In this document: in pieces, positions 36,220-46,972 of the stretch
Layout: each line of letters begins with the position of its first letter
How positions within the stretch are numbered: position 1 is the stretch's first letter
Assembly (NCBI GenBank): GCA_027475525.1
Contig: JAMWFC010000117.1
Span: forward strand, 4,512,183-4,576,182
DNA from: Macrolepiota albuminosa
Lineage: Eukaryota > Basidiomycota > Agaricomycetes > Agaricales > Agaricaceae
DNA length: 64,000 nt
Direction: 5' to 3'
Translations under genes and position numbers: made by a program
The notes under the pieces: model-generated
The model's input: only the letters and a program-made list of their open reading frames with translations
Told to the model about the DNA's origin: nothing
Database searches by the model: none

Positions 36220-37289
36220 CATCACAGACTGAAAAGAAGTAGTATCATCAATTATATCTACAGGATCAGATATTATAGAAGGAGAATTGTTATCTGTAAT
36301 AGACATATTATTTCTGATTGATATACTATCAATAGATGAGGTCAGTTTTATGAAGGACTATGTGCAGCAAATGAAAGATTATTTTGAACCAGTGGAGGCA
36401 CATTGTTGTCTGCAATCAGTATATTTCCAATGAAAGAAGTTGGTGGTAATTGAGAAGAATCAACAATTAAAGGCAAAACTTCTTTGTCAACTAGAAACAG
36501 CACAATGTTGATCAACCTATAAGATAGAGACAATGAAAATAGCATAGAAATGATGTTTAAAGCATAAGTATCATCAACAATTAGTAATGGCATGGTATTG
36601 ATCAATCTATGAGACAGAGACAATTGAGACAGCATAGACACAGCATTTCAGACATGATTATCATCAACAATCAGTAATAGCATGCTGCTCTTGAAAGTAT
36701 GTAACAGATGATGTATATGCAGATGACAAATGGAAAAGAGTAAATTGTTATAAGAAATATCACATGTTCATTCAAACTCTGACTTTAGAGGAGCTGTCAA
36801 TAGATGGGAAGAACTAAGAGTTTCTTGAACTGGAAAAAGCTAGTCAGGAGTTGCTTTGAATACAACTCCTTCCAAATCCTAAAATACTACAGCAAGTTTG
36901 TGGATGAGGTCATCACCTAACAAGGTGGAAAACAGCACTGATACAATGCTGTACCAGCAATCAGAGACACAACATGCACCATCATGCACCAGAAGTCAAA
37001 ATAAACATTTAATTATAGGCTGAAAACTGTAAGCCTCCTGGTAGCAGTCTCAACAAAATATATCTCCACAAAAACACTTCAACAAATACACAGGAAGTAC
37101 AGAACAATAAGGGGAGGGGACCGGCTCTAGCTATCAATTCAATAATGTCCAGCCACTGTTATGTTGGGAGGGGAAGCATGGGAGCTGGCAGAGGTGATGA
37201 AATGCCATCAAATTGTGATGATCTAGATCAGAGAAGCAAGATCTGATAGATCTGATTAGCAATGACCAATTTGGCACTTCTAGAAGGAT

Positions 37290-37405
37290 ACAAAGAAGAG
37301 GATGTATGGAATGGTGGCACTGAAACATGCAGAGGAGATGTATGGAATGGTGGCACTGGAACATGTAGGAGAGATGAATAGAATGGTGGCACTGAAACAT
37401 GCATC
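37290..37405. repeat. 36-bp minisatellite, three units
   Basis: The unit is about agaggagatgtatggaatgg followed by tggcactgaaacatgc. Three near-identical copies occur. On the minus strand they spell a 12-residue repeat, MFQCHHSIHLL-like, which is probably not a real protein. Confidence 0.8.
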
Positions 37406-39934
37406 ACCAAAATGGAAATTGAAACAGCAAATTAGGTCAGGAATGCTGGGTAGTCAGAACAAAAAGTCATGTGCAGCTAGTGGTCTGTGCACTGTAAAAA
37501 GAGTATAAATAGTCCAAGTAGAGTAGGAAATAGACAGGCATTTGATAGGCAAAGGCTCAGTAGTTCCCAGGGAGTGAACTGCTTAGGCTAGAGTTTATTA
37601 AGAACTTTCTACTGCCCATCAGAGTATTCAATATTCTGTGAAGCACCTCATTACATCAAGCAACCATCAAGCACCAGTGTGGATTAGAGGAGACTTTCTG
37701 AGTTACCAATAAGCCCCAGAACTACAGTAATACTTGCCACCAAGTACTACAGCACCTCCCAAAATGCCCTGTCCACTGTTAAATTAACAGGTGGACATTT
37801 CAAACCACCAATATATATCCACAACTATTCAAATTTTATAAGTTGTTAATAATAAGCTATATATATATATATTCAAAACAATAACTTACACTGAATACTG
37901 TTTCCTTGGAACCCACTTCATTGGATGAAGAAGCATCAGTGGCAATACAGATAAAGCAATATATAAACAATTATAAAGCAACTTGGTGTGGCCTCAGACT
38001 TTTAATATGCAAGATTCATGAATGTACTCAATCTCAGCCTAGTCACTTTCTGAGCTAGAATAACAAATAGTAAGACATGTAAACAAATGCAATAAGGTAC
38101 AAGCTAATTTGAAGCAATCATGTTTTTCAAACCCTTCATGTTAATCAGAAGTAACAGATTCTTCTGTATATGCTGTGTTAGAATAAGAAAAAACCTTCAT
38201 TACAATACTAGAATAAATGTCTTAAGAAGACATTACAGATGTAAAGCAGCAGAGGTTAAGTTGATCAAAGTTATAATATATTTTTTTTGACCTGCTTTGC
38301 TAAACTGGAATAAAGACACATCAGTATTCTGCTAGAAATAGGTAGAGCTGCAGCATTGATGAATGGTTTATCTCTACAGGCCTCAGCCTGAAGTGCCTAT
38401 ATATGTTTTCTAAATGCTTTATGAGATTTCTCCAACAGTAAAAATATATTATTTAATAAACCCATAGGCTATAAAACATGAGAAATACAAATACAAAAAA
38501 CAATGCAAGATGAGCATAAAGCAACATAATTTTTATCAGGTAATACACCACTTTCTAATTATTTGTTATTGGACTAAATGTTGTAGGAGGTCTAAGAAGA
38601 CTGCTGAGCATCAACTTGTATATATCAAGTATATAGTATGCTATAAGCACTCTGAACTGAGCATTCAGCAATGTTTTTTGGGAACCAACATCACCTCTTG
38701 ACTAGTTATAAAAGCACAAAAAAGTAAAAACTGGTCATCTTTGTGCACTTTTGCAGACTTACACTCCTCAGTAGATATTGATTTGACAAGTTGCTGAAAA
38801 CAAATATAAAGCAAGAAATCAGATCACCTGATATAGTCTTGCTGAGACTCATTGGCCTGACAAGGCACATTTAGCAATTCCATTGTATCTGCAATCAATG
38901 GCACTTATCAGTGCATGCTCATTTTGCATTCGACTGAGCCAGCCAGAGTGGCTGTTGAGACTGCTGACCCTTGTGCTGCTTTGTGCTTGAGGTATTCCAC
39001 CACTTCAAGTTTGAAGATATGCACAAATAATTCAATATATTCTGTTGAATTTGTACAAGGTACATCATGTAACTGCAAATGCTTCTCTACATAAAGCTGC
39101 AGACTGTAAGGAGAACACTTGATGTTTGTGGAACTCCTTCTACAGAGCCAATGGTGTAAGTGACAGGTGAGAGTTGAGCAAGCATGAGGGCAGGCAAGAG
39201 TCAGGCAAGGAACAAGCAAGACTAACAGAGGGTCAGACATCGCTAGAAAAGCTTACAGTTGGTTTAGTAAATAGGCCAGAAGAATACTGCTATTGTTCAG
39301 CCTGGAGATATTCTATCTACAGGCTGCCTATATATACCACATTGGTGGCTGTGTTATTACTAATACTGTTTACTAATTGGGCCCCAGTATGTAATGGAGT
39401 ATGACTAACAATAATTGATGCTGAGTAAGGTCTGTGCATATGACTCATCAAGGCTGACTATTAAGAGACAGAAGGAGAAAGGGTGGGCCAAGCAGCCAGT
39501 CAGATCTGCTAGAAGTAGGCGTATTGTTGGACTAAGCTCAGAATAAGGTTGGATGTAGTCCAAAAACCAGTCTCCTGACACAGATGCTTTTGCATTGATT
39601 CCTTAGTGACCAATGGATATTAGTCCAACACCAGCTGTAACTACATAGACAAGGTCAAATGCAACCTCTTACTTTCCTCATCATCTGAGGAGTCCAGTTC
39701 AGACTCTAAGTCCAGAACTTTCCTGAGGCTTTCATCAGCACTATTTGCTTCCTTATTGAGGTGCCAGATGAAATCCTGGCTCAAGATTGGTTTTCCAGAG
39801 GTGCATGAAAACATTGCAAGTATGGTATGTTAGAAATCAAGCCTAAAGTTAGACTAAGGTTAGACTATAAGTTAGTCTAGGTGTACAGTGAGTCATTGTA
39901 GTAATTATGTAATAAATATAAGTACTCACCTTCA

Positions 39935-40110
39935 GTCTCATAATATCAACTGAGGGTGCTGTCTAGATAGTGTCCTCTTTATATATGCATGACAGACAAT
40001 GCTCTTTGGCCAGGGGAGGCCAGACAAAGCATATGTGATGAGTGTAAAGAGTTTGGAGGGTGGCCAGTTACTTAGTATGTGTGGTGGTGTCTCTTACTGA
40101 ATACAACATA
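39935..40110 (+). repeat. LTR-like dispersed repeat, copy 3
   Basis: Same word order as 20925-21120 and, inverted, 21780-22010: aactgagggtgctgtc, tatatatgcatg, gacaatgctctttg, gaggccagacaaagc, ggtggccagttactta and gtatgtgtggtggtg. Confidence 0.5.
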
Positions 40111-40531
40111 GTAAAAAGAGGTCTATACATGGAGGCAAGAGACAGTGACATGTGGATGTAGCTAGTGAATGAAGCATTGAACAGGGGACAACCAATTTTA
40201 GCAAGGTGCTCTTTGATTACAACCAAGCTAGTGAGGTATGTACACATGTTGATTTTACTATTGTCAACAAAGCAGGTGTTTTGCAATTGGGCAAGGAAAT
40301 CAGTTTGTTAGAATCTTTTACCCTTAACACCTATAATAAATGCAGACAGTATTAGTCTATGTCTACAATAGGAAACATTTATTGTTGTCATATGTAAGAA
40401 TGTATCTAGCTCACTCCCAGTCTGTGATATAATTGACTGGGGGTGTTTTCCTGTATTGTACCATAGATATATATTAGTTATAACAATGGACAGAATAGAC
40501 AAAGCAAGTGAGAAAAAGTTGTGGCCATGAC

Positions 40532-40844
40532 TGTAACGAAGTTACAAAGATTGTGAGAGCTTAAGGTTCACACTGCACAGAATCAGACCAGTCCAGTCTA
40601 TTGACTATGTAGTATAAACACAAAAGATTGTGAGAGCTTAAGGTTCACACTGCACAGAATCAGACCAGTCCAGTCTATTGACTATGTAGTATAAACACAA
40701 AAATAAGCTGCTTTGTAAGCAGCTAGTATAACTATTTATATAATAATGTAAATAATATTATATTATAATAAATATAATATAATATTGACTACTACAGTAA
40801 GTAAAGCTATGTGGCCAACACCACATAGTGGATTACGCTACACA
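40532..40844 (-). repeat. LTR, probable 3' LTR of gypsy2
   Basis: Begins tgtaacgaagttac and ends gctacaca, giving TG...CA ends. It carries a direct 77-bp duplication at 40546; without it the length is 236 bp, close to the 233 bp of the inverted copy at 60050-60282. An AT-rich core (ataataaatataata) may hold promoter elements. The adjacent cccccc (40845-40850) is the expected polypurine tract if the element runs on the minus strand. Confidence 0.65.
40546..40699. repeat. 77-bp direct duplication
   Basis: 40546-40622 equals 40623-40699. It lies inside the LTR; the inverted LTR copy at 60 kb has this sequence only once. Confidence 0.95.
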
Positions 40845-40887
40845 CCCCCCAATCAGACCGAGCTATGGTCTCGAGATAATACAACAG

Positions 40888-42701
40888 TCAGGCCATCGGT
40901 AAGTCAGGGACGGGGGCAATTGAAGAGTCCCCAGGCTCCTGGAATGGATTGGCAGTCACGTCGTCCATGTCGTAGTCGAGGAGTTCATCCTCAGGTGCGG
41001 GCACATAGGAAGTGCCCGAGGGCCCTGCTATGGGCAGAGAGTCATCATAGTCCTGGAGGGGGGACAGTGTGAGATTGGGGTCGATGATCGACCCTGGGAT
41101 AGGTGGTTGGGGATCAGGAAGATTCCTAGTGTCAGATGGGTACTGGCGTGTCCAGATTTCGTGGGCATGAATGTCTTGCCCGATGAGGAGGTACATCCCT
41201 TTAGTGAGCGCGTCGTTGTAAGCACGACGACTGTCCTGCTGCTGGAGCATCAGGCATTGTCGATCGCCAATGGTGGCCTCGCACCACCCATCTCACTGAG
41301 CAATGGACTGGGGTGTACCATAATGGTCGAGGTGTTGCAGCCTCTCATCGTCGATAGTGGCCGCCTCGTTGTAGAGCCGGCTGTCACTGAAGAAGAGGTG
41401 GGCCAAGTAGGTGACCCCATAGGTATACGCATGGTCAGCCCAGCTGACCAGAATTTGATTGTGAAGAAGGATGCGTAACGTGTCCGAAGTGGTGAACATG
41501 GAAGCTGATGCTTCCGGGATGTCCACAGCCCGAGCCTCGAAGTTAGGGTCGTCGGCGTGGAGGGGCACAAAGACTTGCCCCATAGCCGCCTTGTACTCAG
41601 CCACGGCCTCTTTGTAGAGGCCTGGCCTTGTGAATACATAGGCCAGGTACTTGTGTACCATGGACTTGGAGGGGCAGCTGGCACTGAGGGCACGTACAAG
41701 CGCAAACCTGAAGAGGCTGCGCCAATGAATGCGCATGGCACGGTCCATATGTTGGACGTCCCAGGACGTCCATAGAGGAGGGCATATGAGCCCAGGTAGT
41801 CCAAAGCAAATGGTTGCTTTGGATCAGGAGGAGTAAGGCCGACGAAGGCAATTCTCCCTCCCTCTTTGCAGCGATAGATCTGCATTGGCACAATCATTTG
41901 CAGGATTTTCTCCCGCTCCTCTGGACTTGCGAAGAGTACTGCGATGGTCCTATACGCGACCTCATCGAGTAAGTGAGACATGGCTCTGTCTCAGGCAGTA
42001 GGGTGGCAGTTGAGCGCCACCCACTTGAATTCGTTGAGCAATAGATAGCCCAACTGATGCTGACAAATCAGCGTAAACTGGTTGTTAACCAGTGAATGAA
42101 GCCTGCAGACTTCTCGAGGGCTGCGGGGAAACCCGCGAGGTGCTACTTGATACACCTTACTGTTGTGGAGCATCGACGCGGCGTTGCCCTCTTTATCAGT
42201 CTCAAAGGACCTGGCTGCACGGGCTTCTTGCCTGACAAAGATGGTATTGGTCACTGGCGACCAATAGAACTGGGGAGCTAACCCCGCACCAAAAAATGAG
42301 TTCTGGCGCTCAACTGTGTGATCACGGTAGATCACAACACCGAGCGCATCAGGGATGCGCCTGGTTTCGTCCTCAAGGAGGGCAGCTCCTCACTTGGCGC
42401 TATCCTGCGCCCGATGGTCCATCTTGGCCCGTTGATTACTGTTGCACTGTTTGCGCACCATACGTTGTGCTGCCATCTCGTGTGGCACAGGGGATTCCAT
42501 GCGAGCCTCTTCAGGCTCCTCATACCAATCATCATCGGAGGGCAGGGATGGCAGCCTCTCCAGCTCCGACTTATCAGACGGTGGGTCCATTGCCCACACA
42601 CACCGTGGGAGTCGGGCTGGCGGGCCCTCTACCAGTATTGTGGGTAAAAAGGGGATGTTAGCCCCTGGGGCCCCTTTCAGGGCATCCTCGGGGAAGTGCA
42701 C
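40888..42701 (-). pseudogene. Accessory coding block of gypsy2
   Basis: Three minus-strand frames follow each other: 42701-42390 (LERLPSLPSDDDWYEEPEEA), 42335-41991 (VIYRDHTVERQNSFFGAGLA, PQFYWSPVTNTIFV, ARAARSFE) and 41981-40888 (GSYALLYGRPGTSNIWTVP, IHWRSLFRFALVRAL, DTLRILLHNQILVSWADHAY, YLAHLFFSDSRLYNEAA, HEIWTRQYPSDTRNLPDP). From memory this matches a hypothetical protein that recurs near gypsy elements in Agaricomycetes; its function is unknown. It is not RT, protease or integrase. A stop between frames and frame changes show decay. Confidence 0.5.
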
Positions 42702-43182
42702 ATTGACGTATGCGTGCCCCTCTGGTTGCTTACCCCGACGCTCCTTTCAGGGTTGTGAGGCCTTAGCCTCAGTGGGGCATGTGCTCATGCCTCTGGAGCT
42801 CTGCTCCCCAGAGTGTGTGGTGGAAACCACGGATACTGGTCACGAAGATGCGGCCGCTGGCAAGGCGCTGGATAAGCCGGGGGGCGGTGATAGACTTCTA
42901 CTCGGACTGAGCGCATCAAGGGACATTATAGGCCAACCGACACTTGACGTACTCAGGACTCTAGTGACCAGTTGGGAATATAGAGCAGCTCTAGCTCTGG
43001 CAAACTACTACAGGATTTAGAAATTTATCCTAACCCCTAGCTACCAAGCCTTCAGTGCACTCCTTTCACCTAGCCCAAAGACAAAGGAGGCTCATAACGT
43101 ATAGCGCTAACACGATGGCGAGAGAGGACTCTAACTAAACCCTGATCACTTCTAGAAGGAGCCAGCAGCAGGCGCTGCCATT

Positions 43183-43336
43183 TGACGAGGCACTTCAATC
43201 AGAAGTCTAAAAGGATCAATGATGGCGGCACTGGATATACTTAAATCCGACATCTGGACTGACGAGGCACTTCAATCAGAAGTCTAAAAGGATCAATGAT
43301 GGCGGCACTGGATATACTTAAATCCGACATCTGGAC
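43183..43336. repeat. 77-bp direct duplication
   Basis: 43183-43259 equals 43260-43336. Confidence 0.95.
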
Positions 43337-43579
43337 CTGCCAGGAACTAATACAATGAGTAGCGCTGACATTAGCACTCACAGCGTCTGTCGAGGATTTT
43401 CCGACCATACCCCAGAACAGCCTGGCCAATCGGAGTTATAGTAAAAGTGAGCAGACTCGTACAACTCTAAGTCAATATAGAGTCGCCGCTGGTCGCCATG
43501 GGTCATAACGCCATTGGTCGCCGTCAGCCATGTGCACAAGGTCGCCGTTGACAGGTCACCGTTAGAGGAAACCACAAGG

Positions 43580-43733
43580 AGAGGTGCTAGGAGGTAGCGC
43601 CGCAGATGGACTTGTATCTTGGCAAACACAGTAGCGCATAGTATATAAAATAGCTAAGAGGTGCTAGGAGGTAGCGCCGCAGATGGACTTGTATCTTGGC
43701 AAACACAGTAGCGCATAGTATATAAAATAGCTA
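43580..43733. repeat. 77-bp direct duplication
   Basis: 43580-43656 equals 43657-43733. It doubles a TATA-like box. Confidence 0.95.
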
Positions 43734-44035
43734 CTTTACATGTATATAACAATGAATCGTAACCCCTCGAACACACAGTTACACTTAGCGTTCAAATCGC
43801 GCTAGCTTCCTTTGACTTTGTCACTAAGTCAGGCGCTAGCTTTGTCTATCTTGTCTTCATCGTTTATGGTGCCACCTACGGGCACAATACGCTGCACTAT
43901 TCGTCTTTCTTTAATATTTTTGCCTAAACTACGATGCTTATCGTCTGCCAGGTAGCCCCCAAAGCGCTATAATTTAGCGCATCGTTTTACCACTCCTACT
44001 CGAGCACACCAGGACCCTGTCAGGACTCCTCACAA

Positions 44036-45318
44036 CTATGCACGCCAAGCGCTGGAGACGGCGTTGTACTGTGTATACGTCCAGCGCACCCAACTACAGT
44101 TGGCGTCATCAGCGGCTGGAGCAGGGACATCTTCATAGGGAAGGATGTCCCATCCTAGGCTGGCCTCCCGGCCAGGGGCAACAACACTCAACTTAATCAA
44201 GCGGGAGGGCGCGTCCTCCACTCCTTGCCGATGCACCCTTTTGCTGGAGTCGGTGTCCCGACTCGGGGATGTAGTCTGCTGCTTATGAGCGGCCGATAGG
44301 GCAAGGAGATCAGTTTTGCGCTGGGCGCGCATATGATCCATGTCATCCATCATCCGGCTGATGAGGACGACCGCCTCCGCATTGTGGAGAAATGATGACT
44401 CTGCAGGTACCTCGTACCCGTTGTCTCCCAGACGTTGGAGAAGGGTAGCCAGGACTAAGTCCTGGTTGCGACTGGGCTTGACAGCCTGTGCTTTTCCTTT
44501 GTCGCGTCGAAGACGTGACTCTTCTTCTGAGCTGGGCTCAGATTGGTGCGGCATCTCCAGCCGCTGTAGCAAGGAGAGCTTGGCCAGGCTCTCCATTGGC
44601 GCATCAGCCGATGAACTGATGCTTCGTTCTGTATTGAGAGTTTCTGTACTCTCACTGACCATGGTGGCCTGCATGAGGGGTGCTTGTCATCCCTCTAGAT
44701 TGTCGACTGGTACTGTGGTCGACAGGGAAATCAACCGGCCTCTCTTGGCTGGCGCCTCATACGAGGCGCCGTACTGGGGCATTGCGCCTCAAGCCCCCAT
44801 CCAAGCCGGGGGGTATGGCATCATTACGGGCACACCACCCATGCCAGGGTACTGTGCCGGGGTGGTAAACTGGGGCAAAGGATGTGCACCCATAGCTCCT
44901 CTCGCCATAGCGGAGGCAAACTGCCCCCATCCTGGCGCTGCTTGGGGGCTGACTAGCCCCCTGTAGGCCTGTTGCTGGGATTGGCCCTCTGCGTGATGTG
45001 GCGCATAAGCACCTGCTACTGGTTGTTGGGGCTGATAGCCGCCCACAGGTGCGTTCTGGGGTGTGAAGTTGCCCTGCATGGGTTGGAGTGGCAGATAGCC
45101 ACTGATCACTGGCTGCTGCAGCAGGTAGCCCGCCGCTGGTGGTTGCTGCTGCTGTGGGAAGCCCACGGCCTGTTGCGATTGTCCCCACTGGGGCGCATTT
45201 TGGGTCAGTGGGGGAGCCATCTGCCCCCCCCTTCAGCTGATGGTATGACTGACGGTGCAAACTCAATCTGCTGCTGCTGCTGCTGCTCACTCTGGTCCAC
45301 GGGCATGTTGTCCATGGT
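44036..45318 (-). pseudogene. Gln/Pro-rich then acidic ORF of gypsy2
   Basis: Begins near 45318 (MDNMPVDQSEQQQQQQIEF), then changes frame into a Gln/Pro/Gly-rich part (45220-44789, repeats of GYLPLQP, GGYQPQQPVAG). After stops it continues as 44674-44036 with LAKLSLLQRLEMPHQSEPSS, a basic RLRRDKGKAQAV stretch and MMDDMDHMRAQRKTDLLAL. It lies directly downstream of the chromodomain stop. The composition is Gag-like, but there is no zinc knuckle; function is unknown. Confidence 0.4.
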
Positions 45319-45418
45319 TGAGGGAAAAAAGCGAAAAAGAAATTTCGCCTTTTAAGATGTGTTTCAGCCGCAGCTGCTGACCAACTCAGCCAAGCCACAA
45401 TCGGCACTGCCAATCAAA

Positions 45419-46060
45419 TTAAGTGCTGGCATGCTTACTTAATTGATGTGGGCGCTTAACACCCTTCAACTCCAAATAACAGTCAAGTGCCGCCAACTTG
45501 GAGCAATGGGAATGTGGCTCCCATGTTGTGTTCCTGAGGGACCAGCGTACCTCAAACTCGAGCATGTTACACTCAGTCCACCAGTGCCCAATGATGCCCT
45601 CAATGAACCATTTGTCATCGTCTCGAGCCCCAAAATCATAGGGGCCCAGGGTTGCCCTGTTAGAGAATAGCGCATTGTCAGATGCGCTGTATGGTTGCAA
45701 CAGCAACACGTGAAACTTTGGAATGATGCGTCGTTCCTGCAATGCCAGAGGCAGCTTCAACACGTAGTTGGAGGTACTTGGCTCTGCGTCTAGGACGCGG
45801 TACGGGCCTACCCATTTTGGGCAGAGTTTACTTGCCCGACCCTTTGGGAGTCTCAGGTTACGCGTTGATAGGTAAACCAACGCTCCTACTGCTATTGGCA
45901 GGTCTGCTCGCCTACGGTGATTGGCGTTTTTCACCTGAAAGACTCGCATCTCTATGATGGTGTCATGCACCGCCGCAATGTTCTCCAGGGCCTGCCTGGC
46001 AAACTCGACAACTCCTCGGTGGGCCACCATATCAGCGTGAACTTCATGCAGCATGGAGGG
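45419..46060 (-). pseudogene. Gypsy2 integrase C-terminus with chromodomain
   Basis: Reads LHEVHADMVAHRGVVEFARQ, then a GPY/F-like part (KLCPKWVGPYRVLDAEPS then NYVLKLPLALQERRIIPKFH) and a chromodomain-like end (FIEGIIGHWWTECNMLEFEV, RWSLRNTTWEPHSHCSKLAA, LDCYLELKGV). It stops at 45419. Its upstream half is on the far side of the nested element, at 57329 and beyond. Chromodomains of this type direct integration to particular chromatin. Confidence 0.7.
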
Positions 46061-46843
46061 TGTCAGGTTCCGCTGAATCGGGGGCTTTCCGGGAAAGCGA
46101 CGCCCTTACGATGCGGACTTGATCTACGGATACTCGGGTGTCTGGAACTCCGGGGCTAGGACTCCGGGGTTCAAGACGAGGACAGGGGTAATCCCGGGAG
46201 AGGGGACTAGAGTCCGGGGGTTTTGGATGAGAGTGGCTGGGAGCTAGAGGGGGTCGAGTCGTGAACCGGAGGTTCTAAGACGAGACCAAGTCAGTAAATT
46301 AAGAGTCGCGAAGTGCGTACCAAAACTTAGAGCACGCGTGAACCGGAGGTTCTAAGACGAGACCAAGTCAGTAAATTAAGAGTCGCGAAGTGCGTACCAA
46401 AACTTAGAGCACGCAAATACCAAGGCGTGCCAGTCGAAGCGTACCAAATGAGGCGTACCAGTCAAACAGAGGGCACGCAATATCCAAGTAACAGTATGCA
46501 AAGTATGTAATATCAAGACTGGCGAATACAGTGGGGGGCTATGCTATAAGTACTACGGGAACGCGTCTCGGGGTTCCGGGGGCCATTGAGTAGCGGGCAG
46601 GGACTGTATACCGGGATCGCGCGTGTGGGCCGCGCGATCAATTGGCGCGGATGGAGCCGTGATGCGTGATGCGTGATGGGATCGTTGATCGGGGCTGGTG
46701 GCGGCTGATGGCGGTCCTTGATGCGCGTGATGGCGGTGCCGGCGGTCGTGATGGCGGGGCATGTCCTGTGGGGTCGGAGGGAGGGTCCCGGAGAGTGTTC
46801 CGGGGGTGTCCCGGGGTGGGCCCGGAGGGAAGGGGTCGTGACA
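46061..46843 (-). repeat. Gypsy1 3' LTR
   Basis: 783 bp as assembled; 706 bp if one copy of the 77-bp duplication at 46260 is dropped. The partner LTR is 727 bp because of a 21-bp insertion (tgtctaggatgagttccggg). The ends TGTCA/TGACA are inverted repeats. Confidence 0.9.
46260..46413. repeat. 77-bp direct duplication
   Basis: 46260-46336 equals 46337-46413, in the 3' LTR only. The 5' LTR of the same element has the sequence once (from 56796). Confidence 0.95.
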
Positions 46844-46972
46844 TCACCCCCCCTTCAGCGCCGAGACCCTCCGAGGCGCGCGTAGCTGGTGGTTCGGACT
46901 GGGGGCCAACCGTGGGATCTGGCACCTGACTTGCCACGTATTGAAAAAAATTTTTTACCATCAAACTCAACC

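Larger units (their letters stand above)
36220..40531. other. AT-rich repeat-laden DNA, no supported gene
   Basis: Lies between two LTR-family copies and could be a decayed element, but no RT, integrase or gag motif survives. It holds a local repeat of about 105 bp near 36490-36690 (catcaacaattagtaat), the 37.3-kb minisatellite, a short TA run near 37860 and the LTR-like repeat at 39935-40110. Confidence 0.4.
42702..44035. other. Non-coding part of gypsy2 or an inserted LTR-like segment
   Basis: No sustained coding frame. A tatataaaatagcta box occurs at about 43642 and, within the duplication, again near 43719, followed by catgtatataac. This suggests a promoter-like or LTR-like segment on the plus strand, but I could not define ends. 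Short words such as gcgctaac and gcgctagc recur. Confidence 0.35.

Noticed and set aside
37290..37405. A 12-residue repeat protein on the minus strand
   Set aside because: It is the translation of a minisatellite in AT-rich DNA, with no start context or conserved surroundings.
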